From Clavelina lepadiformis (taxonomy: Eukaryota > Chordata > Ascidiacea > Aplousobranchia > Clavelinidae): a DNA stretch of 64,000 nt. The stretch lies in the NCBI RefSeq assembly GCF_947623445.1, contig NC_135242.1, positions 310,001 through 374,000 of the forward strand, given 5' to 3'. A model generated the notes under the pieces. The model was not told the origin of the DNA. It worked only from the letters and a program-made list of their open reading frames with translations, and ran no database searches. Below, in pieces: positions 46,733-57,200 of the stretch (position 1 is the stretch's first letter; every line of letters begins with the position of its first letter). Made by a program: the position numbers and the translations under genes.

Positions 46733-49627
46733 ATGAAGATCATCATCGTTTGTGTCGTCATCTGCTTGGCATCGAACATCGAAGGTATTTCTTCTTTTAT
46801 TTGAAAAACTTTTAATTTATTTGTAAGAAGTGAAAAATTCGGAAATTTTCATGTAAGATTTCATTTATTTATCCCGATGACTGCAGCAATTAATTAAACA
46901 TTTGTAGAACGAGTAGTTGATAGATTGAGTGATAGCATTTTATTGCATTGGTTCGATTCCTTCCACGCTCCCCGTACTGTGCTACTACTTAAACATTGTT
47001 TATGTCGACATAATCATGTTTATTACGTCTTGTTATGCAATAATGCCGCAGTTATCATTTCTGTCCAATCATGGTAAATGTTTTGAAATTATCTTTAATT
47101 TTTTCACCTGATCACCAGCAAACCTGGTGCTTAGACGCGGGAAGTCGAAATCGCGCTCATCGCGAATTGTCACCGATTTTCTCTCGCGCGATTTTTGGCG
47201 AAAACAGAGGACGATTACAGCAGGGTGTCATTATAACGTAATAAACCTCTCATTGTGACGCGTAACATGATCTTCTTAACTGCAGGTGCTGCCATCTCGC
47301 GGATTCCATGTCTGTCTCGACTGCGAGAAGTTCGCGAAGAAAAACAATTGTACGGTGACATCGTCACAGAACCCCATTATTACCCGGAATGTGAGAACGA
47401 CGGCGTTTATTGGAAGGTGAGGTCACGTGCAATTAATCGCGGATCGTCGCGCAGTGTCGCTGCGGGCGTTTACTTTGGCAACAAAATGTCGCTCGTCTGC
47501 TTTTGTTTGTTTTCGCCCAAACACGAGCGACCTTTTAAATAATGCGCATTGTGACGCAGCCAACGCAGTGCGATCATCACGACCAGGGATTCTGCTTCTG
47601 CGTTAACGTGGAGACGGGGGTTCCCCGCGAGGAGACGAAATCTCATTTCCACAGCAAAGAAATGCTCAATTGTGGTGAGTTCATTGTTTCATCAAAGTCA
47701 ACCCGCTTTCGCTTTATCATCTGCTTGCAAACCATGACGTCATAATAGAGACCCGCTTGCTCCTAAAATTTCTTGCTTTTTGCAGTTTATATCTTTTTTG
47801 CATGGAATTGGTGTGTAAAGCTTTGCCAGATTCTCGAGCTTGCTTCATTATGATGTAACAATGCTTGGCGCTGCAAAATTTGCTAAAAAGGCAGAAGAGC
47901 TGAAGTAACATTTCAAGGAAAATCTTTGCAAAGTTTTGGCGCCTTTTCCGTGATTTAATCGAGTAATTATTTAACCGCAAGATGGCGCAGATGTTGCGGA
48001 TGGTGAGGTGAAGTTGTGCGAGCGGCAGAAGAACAAGACGCTGGAGGAGCGAAGAGAGTGGGGGGTGAAGATCAACTTCCTCCCAGTTTGCACCCAGGAT
48101 GGAGTCTCATTCAAAGTGGGTCAAGCTCCTCCCAATTCTATTGCTACGTCACTAATGATCAATTGTAACATGATTATTCGCTCACAGGCGCTGCAGGGTG
48201 ATGACGTAGGTGTGTTCTGCGTGGACACGGCGAAGGGGGAGAAGATCCCGGGCACGATCGAGTACCACCACTCCCCGGTGAGGAGGCCCATCAGCGAGGC
48301 GGTCTGCCAGGCTTACTCCGACCAATGTAAGTTGCGTCACAATCGGCATAATGCGTCACGATGGGCTTGCTGCTGGATGGTTTTGATTGACGTCTGTGTC
48401 GTTGCAGGGCAAGCTTACATGGATTACATCAGAAGCACTTTGAAGGTGGAAGAAGATCACAACGAAGACGAAGAAGTCACCGAAGAATCGTGTTTGTAAG
48501 TCAAACTTCGATTATTACGTCATAAAAGTGACAAGAATTGCTGCAGATTTCGCGAGCAAGTGCAGCTGCAGTCGCGTCCATATTTCCTACGAAGTTAATT
48601 TTATTTCTTCTCATCCAGACCCGGGTTCGAGTTCCAAGAATGCGGCTGTTCCAGCTCTTGTGTGCCGGGCAACCACATGCAGCTGAACCCGATGGTTTGC
48701 AAGCACTGCAGGCCTGTGTGCGTGTGTCCTGGAGGAACTTACGAGTGGGAAGGGAGCTGCATCACCGTCGAGGAGTGCTTGGACCAGACACCAGCGGAGG
48801 AGAACCACGAAATCCTGGATATCAAAGGAGAATTATGTGAGTTCAAGTGCAAAATTATTTTCTGTGTTGTTATTGCGGATGTGACGTGTGTTATTACGGA
48901 TGTGACGTTATGTTGTTGCGGACGGAAGTTCAATTGCGGTCACTTTGCAGGGAACGAATATCTAGAGCACAATCCTCATCCAATCATATCCCAGTACGCC
49001 AGTGGGGGATTCCAGGAGTTTTCTGCCTCAATCGAGTACGACCCCCACCAAAATGAAGAATCACCCCAAGAACCCCCCGTTGAAGGGTCTGACCCCATCG
49101 CTCTCGAGTATCAACCCCAGGTGATTCCCCATGAGCCCCACCATGAAATATTTGAAGGAAATTACGTCGATTCCTATGAATATCCGGAGCCGGAAGTGGA
49201 AGAATTTGCTCCGGAAGAGCCTTTCGAGTTCGTAGACGAGGAGATTCTGGAAGAAGAGTATAACTACGGCCCAGAGCTGGAAAACAGCTGGGAGACCGAT
49301 CCGTTTGTTCCGGAAGAACCTCTTTTTCCGGAGGAGGAAATTGAAGTTGAAGAAGAACCTTTCATCGAAGAAGAGGAATTCCCGGCTGAACCTCAGGAAG
49401 AGATCATCCCAGAAGAAGAGGAAATGATTAATGAGGAAGAGAAACATCTTCCAATCGAGGAAGAGTCAATCTCAACATCCATCCCCATTGATGAAGAGGA
49501 AATCTCTCCTTCCACGCCCACAATCGATCCTTCTGAATCCGGACTCAACCTCGAAGCTCTCAGAGAATACATTGAAGCGGAATTATCGAATGTGGGACAA
49601 ACCCCACTGAAGAAGTCGAACTCATGA
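46733..49627 (+). CDS. Secreted thyroglobulin type-1 / TIL-domain protein with long acidic tail
   Basis: Exons: 46733-46784, 47286-47416, 47560-47674, 47991-48115, 48188-48326, 48408-48495, 48619-48836, 48951-49627; phases close at 514 aa. Residues 1-17 form a signal peptide (KIIIVCVVICLASNIEG). Exons 2-3 hold a thyroglobulin type-1-like repeat (YYPECENDGVYW, QCDHHDQGFCFCV, where the usual CWCV is CFCV). Exons 4-5 hold a second, more diverged one (CTQDGVSFKALQ, VGVFCVDTAKGEKIPGT). Exon 7 carries a Cys-rich TIL-like (trypsin-inhibitor-like) module (CGCSSSCVPG, CRPVCVCPGGTYEW, CITVEEC). The last exon encodes about 225 residues very rich in Glu and Pro. Tg-1 and TIL folds often inhibit proteases, so a secreted inhibitor or matrix protein is likely, but that is inference. 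I do not know a named family with this order of parts. Confidence 0.86.
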
Positions 49628-49869
49628 CTCCCCCAAACTTCTTTTGTTGCGCAATAATTTCCACTGTGACGTCGTTACTTTTATTATTTTATTCTTAATC
49701 ATATTTCCAACATCACGTGATCAACAAAGTCTATTTAAACAAGTAATCACGTGACTTTATTGCTCGTTCTAAAGGAAATCAACCTCCTGTTCGATGACGT
49801 CATGTTCATGAGCTGTATCCTTTGTTGTCCTTCAATTCGTTCTTGTTGTCCCTGTTTGTATTATGACGA

Positions 49870-49875
49870 AATAAA
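49870..49875 (+). promoter_or_regulatory. Polyadenylation signal of the thyroglobulin/TIL gene
   Basis: AATAAA about 243 bases after the stop at 49625-49627, plus strand, followed by T-rich sequence. Confidence 0.55.
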
Positions 49876-51202
49876 CCTTTTAAAAATCACAAACAAAAGT
49901 TGACTTCGTGTCAGCTTTCCATCCCAGCAGCCGCGATTGTAATATTCAGGCAAAATTCATTAAGATTTTGATAAGTTGGTTTCAGACTTGTCCCGTTGCT
50001 CAAAAGTATCCAAGTTGGACACGGCGCCACCTTGTGTGCCTCCAAGAGCTATCAGGCACAGGTCGGACATTTATTATCCATCTACTTGGAAAGCAGGAGA
50101 AGTAGAAAGTCTCGAGTTACTCCCGGAGCCACCGTGTTCTATTGGGAGCACAGTTCTTCAAGGATCCTCACAAGTGGTGTCTGCTATCTTCATCCGCTCA
50201 CTGAGAAAAGTTTATGCGCAACTAATATTCCGACTTGTGCGTTTCTTGCTACGTTTGCCGGCATTTTGACTTAAAAATGATAATGTCGCTATTTCATCAA
50301 AAATATACGCTTCAACATTTGTTCAGGAAAATGTTTCAAGCTTTAGAACGAGATAAGGCCATAGTGCGTGTTGTGATCCAAGTAATCAGCTTCTTCAAAT
50401 GTGTTCGTATTCTCCCGCCTGCCAGTTTCTCAGTCAATAAAACTTTTAAGATTCAGAAAATGACTTCTCGCAGCAGAATTGTCAGCTCTCCATCCTATTA
50501 GTCGGGCAGCGCTCTTCTTGCTTTATGAGATCTCTATGTACAGAATTTCCTTGAAGCCAAATATCCAACCATATAGTTCAACCCCGTTCAGCGAAGAAGC
50601 TCCACAGCTCGGAGTTCTCCTTAATTGAAAAAACAAAATATTTCTACGTCGTCGATCTCATGGAATGAACCGACAGAAGTGGTTTGACAAAGACATGATC
50701 TTGGAATCTCGTGTTTGTTTGGTCAAGTCGGCTTTAACTTTTGTGCACGTGATACCGGCAAAATTTTGGAGAATATTGTTTGGGACGCCCTATGTCTATA
50801 TTGTTACGTCACAATGTTTCAAGCGTTTATTCTTTATTTGTGTAAAGCATTTAAGCTCGATAGAAAGCAGCAAAACAAACAAAGGGACGACTACAGTGGA
50901 AGGTTTTATTTTTCACACCGATCGAGGTTTCAGTTGAAAACATCATGAGTGCTGATGACGTCACTCATAAAAGCTAATTGTGACCATTTGCATTATCATC
51001 TTCTGTCAAATCGCGTCGCGCGTTTTACCATCCGGGTGTTAATTGTTTTGGAATCTTTAACAACCGCAGACGCCTTTCCTTGTCATTTGTTAAGTGTAAC
51101 GTCAGGCAAAGCGTTGTGAAGTAACAAAGCTGCATTGTGATGTCAGAATAAGGTTTTGAAACTGTTTCTGAGAATATTTAGAATTATTACGAGAGCGTTC
51201 AA
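49876..51202. other. Intergenic, with a possible small plus-strand gene near 50.0-50.45 kb
   Basis: A 92-codon open frame (49996-50274, plus) reads like protein, with several Cys, Tyr and hydroxylated residues. A canonical AATAAA lies at 50436-50441. A short direct repeat, GTCAGCTTTCCATCC / GTCAGCTCTCCATCC, brackets the segment near 49911 and 50480. I recognise no domain and cannot place a start or splice sites, so this is not called as a gene. The remainder is plain intergenic DNA. Confidence 0.35.
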
Positions 51203-54200
51203 ATGATTATGAGGGAAAAATTTGTTAAAACCACGTGGTTTGTTCTCCTGCTGCTTTCATCACTCACCTCCGCTTATGTAACAGGTGACCTTTATGACGT
51301 GACAAATATCATTCGAAGAATTCTAAAAGTTCCCTCTTTATTTGATTTTTAAATTCTTCAGATTCCATTAAAGGTGATTTCAGGTTCTCGCGCTGCAAAT
51401 TGCAATTACAGGGTATAGTGACGTCAGACGTCTGGAATGAAATTGTAGGTTCCTGGCTCAGCAATTTATGTCAATGCAGAAGTGTGACGATCAAATATAG
51501 AACGCCAGCTTATTGCTAATAATAGTCTAATTATGTCATCACAATGGTAATGGCTGGAAGTGGAAAATCCCTTTCGACTGTGATGTGAAGATGACGGCTT
51601 CATAAAGGAGTGTTTGACCATTTATGGCGATGTGTTCATTTATCTTTTGAATTCTGTCAGCAATTAATTAGAATGTGGTTTGGCTGCTTTCATGCGCGGA
51701 AGGGATCGCTTAAAATCGCGGGAATAGCGCAGAAGATTACATCGTTTTCTATCGGCGCGATTCTAACCCAAACTTTAATGCAAATAAAAAAAGATTTCAA
51801 GCTAATCTTTAGTGAGGTCACAAAATGTCAACTTCCGTAAAGCTTAAATCTAATAAATTTGTTTTTTTTCAGACGAGTTTGTTCGATTCCTTCAAGAACA
51901 ATCGGCTTTGAACAGGAATGAAACGTCACAATCACCCTATACTGGCACTCTACGTGTGACATCACAAGAAGTACCTAGGTACAAATAAAATTTAATTTTC
52001 ACCTGAGGGAGTTTTCAATTTGAGCATAGATTGTTGCTAAACAATGTCATCCGATATTCTAGCAATAAACAATCCCTCTGTGCAGTAGACTATGTGTGAC
52101 GTCATAATGTTGCTTATTGTAACTACTTCACATAAAATTGTTTAATGTACGAAACAATTTTGGCAAATAATTCGGCAAAGTCGCTCAAACCAGGATTGCT
52201 AAAAATCATATGTTAAAGCCCAAAATTTTATAACCGCGATATTTAAGATTTAAACCGATTATAATTCTTTAAGTTGTGTGACGTCACAAATAAAATTCAA
52301 AAGCTTCTTCAAAATTTTTGATATTTTTCAGTGAAGCTTCATCGTCTGGCTCAAGGTTAAATGGTGAGCTGCGTGTTCGTTTTTTATCTTGTAAACGTCA
52401 TAAACACCATTGTTGCTTAATTTTTGAAAGCATTATGCCGTCATCAAAGACTCGACCTTTTATTTGTGCTGGACGGCTCAAAAAGTGTCAAGGCACAAAA
52501 TTTTCAAAAAATGCTAGAATTTACCTCGGAAATGGCGGGAAGCTTCGCGATTGGACGAGATTCGACCCAGGTTTGTTCAAATCGCTTCTGTTTAAAACTA
52601 TTTTCAATAAAATATCTCAACCCTCTCTCATCGTGACGTCAGGTAGCCGTGATGCAGTACAGCGGCTGCATTCGTCCGCACATCTACCTCAACGACCAAA
52701 CTAGTGTCAGAGAGCTCCAAAGCGTTATCTTGGGGATAAAATATGAAGCGAAAGGAACCGCTACAGGGCGCGCTTTACGATTCGCATCTCACAAGATGTA
52801 GGTGTGATGTCGAATTAAGTTTAATCGTCAATTTTGAAGCAGGTTCCACGGAACTTCTTGGATGTTCTTTCCCAGGTTCTCCAGGAGGAAAGGAGCTCGA
52901 GATGTTGGAGGTGGAACCAGGAGGACCATGATCTTCATCACGGATGGAAAGTGGGCGGTCAAAGAAGAAATTTCTGACGCAGTGCGCCAGCTTGAGGACA
53001 AACACGTGGAAAGGTTTGCAATCGGGGTAGGTAGGTGTGGCCCATAAGTGCCAATGTGGCCCACACGAGCCCTTATTCCATTGTTGGATGTTGTTTAGAT
53101 TGGTAAAACAGCACGAAGTGCAGATCTTTCATCGATTGCATCCAATCCAGTTGCGACACATCATCGTTACATCACTGATTACGTCAGTCTTACGCAAGTT
53201 CGTCAAGATTTCTTGCAAGAAATCTGTCGGGAGGAGCAGCCCTGTCAAGACGGCAACATCGACGTCATCAACGCAACAGGTGCCAGACCAATATACGTCA
53301 CAGGAATTTCCCTGCTTTACAACCTAACGCATAATACGTTCAAGGATATGACGTGCTTAGAACGGTTGGCATGGAAACCAAAGTCGGTGTGAATCGGGCG
53401 CAAGGAAGTAACGACGACGCCACAGCCTATGGCGTCAGGCCACAGACAGGAGTGATTGTTTTACCGGCGAGGTTCGATTATTGTGAGCATATCTCTTGTA
53501 TAAGTATTTGCAGTGACGTCAATAACAGCCACAGATCTCTGCAAACATTTGTTTGAAAACTTTATTCGTCTGAATGGCTTCGCAGATCGTTATTCAAGCA
53601 GCGGCTTCCGCGCAAATTCGCCATAATTTCAATTTTTCGAATGTTGGCGGCCACCCCCCATATAAGCTGGAACCTTCTCGAGTTCGTTCATCGCAATGGT
53701 AACGTCACAAGTGCATTGAAAATTGCTGGAGAGGAAGAGGAAGTTCATTACGTGATGCATGACATCATTGGAGGAAAACATACGGTTAAATTTCAAAGTA
53801 TGTTGGTAAAGTATAGAGGTGTGCGAGCGTAGAACCCGCGCAACCACATTGTTTGGCAAAAACATTCGACTTGGAACCAGGAGGAAACTTCGAAGCAATC
53901 TTCTGGCAGCGGTATTCACCCGTTTTCTCTTTCCTATTATTTGTGAAAGATGCGGGGACGATAATACATAGAACCTACAGCACCGAAGTTATGTGTTCTT
54001 AGCTGCTGACGTAATAGATGCTGCTCTATGATTTGTCACAAATCTCCCAACTTGGTTAAAAGCATGACCAGATAGAGTTTGTTGCAACATAAAGAAAAGA
54101 CAAGATACTGATTATTACGTTGATAATGAACGATCAATTCTTGACAATTTTTCAGCTATAGCGAGGTTTTCATCGCCACTTGCGCATCGTGCTCATGCGC

Positions 54201-57200
54201 ATAACACATGATTAATAATAATTGGCCGATTGTCTGGTACTTGCATTTACAGAGTCCAATAATTTGACCCTTCGCGTAAAACTCTCGCAAACGTCAGAGC
54301 ATAAAGTTTCAACTCAGCATCTCAGTTGTAATAACTTCGTCTGATTTCCTTTTAGAAGTTTCCAAACTCTTCCGCCCCGGCTACCACAAGGTGGCGCTCT
54401 ACGTTTCCCATATCCAGGCTTCACTGTACATTGATTGTTCGAGCCCGGAACATCGCCCCCTTTCAGCCCTCCCTGACAGGAACCTGCCTGATGGAGACAT
54501 TGCAGTAGCGAGAGACGTTGTGACAAGGGACTCTGTGGCGGTTGGTACTGGGGCACATTGGGGAGCGGCTGCATTTGGGGAAGTACCGGTGTGCTAAGCT
54601 TGGCTTTTTTTCACACAGGTTGATATTCAGCAATTGTGGATTGTGTGCAGCGCCACCTATCAAAGCCACTCTGACGTATTTGACTGCTGTGACGTGATAA
54701 GTCTTCCAGGAGGTCAAGTTCGCTTCCCTCAGCACCACGTGATTGCCTCTACGAGGAGCCAACCAATCGAAGAAACCCCAAGGCTAGGTGACGTCACTGG
54801 TGAATTTGATACGTGTGCTGGTACTGTAAAAAATTGAAGTCCCTACCGGGGAGTTACCCATTCATAAAATCAAAAGACATCTGTTGCCCCGTTTAGATAG
54901 AGACCGGACAGTACAAGGCTCGGTCGATCTCGACCTCAAACAATCTCCAGCACCAGCACGATTGGACCGGTCTAGACAGTGCTTGCCGGGGTGGCCTGGG
55001 TTAAGAGGACCCAAGGTGAGTGGACAGCAAATATATTTATCCTCATCCCTTTATAGTAGAACTTAACTCCAGCTGACGTCATTAGGGGCACCATGGCGAC
55101 GGAGGAGAAGTGGGTAAAAGGGGAATGCCTGGTAGACCTGTGAGTATCCCAAGTAATTTTAGCCAATCTTGTTTGAAAAGAAAATCTTTTATGTTCCTAA
55201 CCACTCGTCGTTTCAGGGCCAGCAAGGCAACCCTGGAGCATCCGGGCCCCGTGGATCGCAAGGAACAAGGGTCAGTATGATGAGGAGCCTAGAAGTACAA
55301 GGTGCTCATATTTGTTGCTTTTAAGTCTGTCGTTGTTTTGCATGCTAGGGACCTCCGGGCCAGCAAGGTTTCAAAGGAGAGAAGGGACCACCTGGAACAA
55401 AGGTACTTAAAGGTTTTCAGGGACATTTTTGGCAGATTTTAACTAACATATCATGTTTAGGGAGACATAGGACGAATCGGTGCACCTGGCATAACCGGAC
55501 ACATGGGACCACCAGGGACACCAGGGTACCCTGGGCGCATGGGAACACCTGGTGCGTCAGGACCTAAGGTATCTTAGCTGAGTAATATATTTCACTTTGT
55601 GCTTCACCTCCGCAACTTTAACGATAGATTCCTTAATTCAAGGGGGAGCGAGGTGCTTCGGGGAACGTCGGAAGACCAGGACCACCTGGAAAAGAGGTGG
55701 ATTGAGCTGAACGTGAACTGGAGAGCGTTTGATTGGTTCAGTTCGTTTTATTTTTTTGTGTAGGGCTTAAGGGGCAGGGACGGGGCTGGTCGGGGACGTC
55801 CCGGGGAGAAGGGCAAAAAGGTAAGCCAGGTTGATTCGTTTCATACCCAACTGTCGCCATCTTTCAATGTTTTGGGTGTTATCAGGGGTCACACGGAATG
55901 CCGGGAGCTAGAGGAGCGAAAGGAGAAATCGGCTTCAGGGTGAGTTAACAGTTTGTGGGTTTCAAAACTTATACCTCACAATGCGTCACAATACTTATAC
56001 ATCACAATAGCTGTCATAATAATGATAGTCATGTAACAGGGGTTGCCTGGACTACGGGGTGAAGACGGGATGAAAGGAGTTGAGGTAATTTTATGGCTAA
56101 GGTTGTTCACAAAGTAGAAGCTATGACGTCATTATGCGATTTCAGGGAGCACCTGGTAATGATGGGAAATCCGGAAGGAAGGGGGAAGAAGGATTTCCGG
56201 TATGACGTAATTGTAGTGCAGTTATTGGCGGTGAAGTAACTTCAGTGACGTCTCGGTTTCTTTTCCAGGGAATCCCCGGTATCATGGGTCCGACCGGAGC
56301 GAAAGGAAACATGGGTCCAAGGGTGAGTTCATTGAACAAAATTTTCCTCCTATTCTTGTTGTCGACGATTGTTTTCCTTCTTAGGGGGAAAAAGGTTCAT
56401 CCGGAGTATCAGGACCCCGTGGAGATCCTGGAAAACCGGTAAGTGCCCCAAATTAGTTTCTTTCGTTACCGAACCTCATTGTGACGTCGTTGCAGGGTCA
56501 GAAAGGCCAACGGGGAATCCCCGGAGTGGCAGGATTTCCCGGGGCACCGGGTTATGTTGGACCCAAGGTGAGGGTAGAGCTATGACATCATCATAGAGTC
56601 TGCGTGTGGTGTATTGTGACGTCGGTTATGTCTTGTTTAGGGACACAAAGGCATGGAAGGAGCTGTCGGGAAAATCGTAAGAGTTTGCGCTTTGTCATTA
56701 TTCAACCCATTGCCTGATTATTTTGTCAACAATTACTTCCTTATGATGTATAATGACGTCAAGCATAGCGGTTGTAAGAAACCAAGAGCGTTATTAAGTT
56801 CTAGAATGTAACTTGTGACAAGATATTTGCAGGGAAAGATTGGCAGGCCTGGCTCCCCTGGTGTCGTTGGAAAGAAGGTTTGTCAGATTTTTCAGTTCAT
56901 CTTAATGAGTATTCTTTTGAGTTTAGCAAAGAAATATTTTCTCATTCAGGGCGAGCCGGGACCTAGAGGACCACAGGGGAAGGTGAATCCAACTCCAGCT
57001 ATTGTCTTTTTAGCTCTTTCCTGCAATGACGATTTTTATTGTTTAGGAGGGGCTTATGGGGCCACCTGGTGCTAGAGGCCCGCAAGGTCCACCAGGTGCA
57101 ATAGGGCTTCCGGGATTTAAAAGTTCCACCGGAAGAACAGGTCCGCAAGGAAAAAATGGCTTGGCAGGCGAGAGAGGTCCACAAGGTCCTCAGGTGCAAA

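Noticed and set aside
46940-46970. Second GGTTCGATTCC in intron 1 of the thyroglobulin/TIL gene
   Set aside because: The bases on either side do not pair as a T stem and no cloverleaf can be drawn.
49061-49447. Long minus-strand frame rich in Phe and Leu
   Set aside because: Antisense shadow of the Glu-rich last exon of the thyroglobulin/TIL gene.
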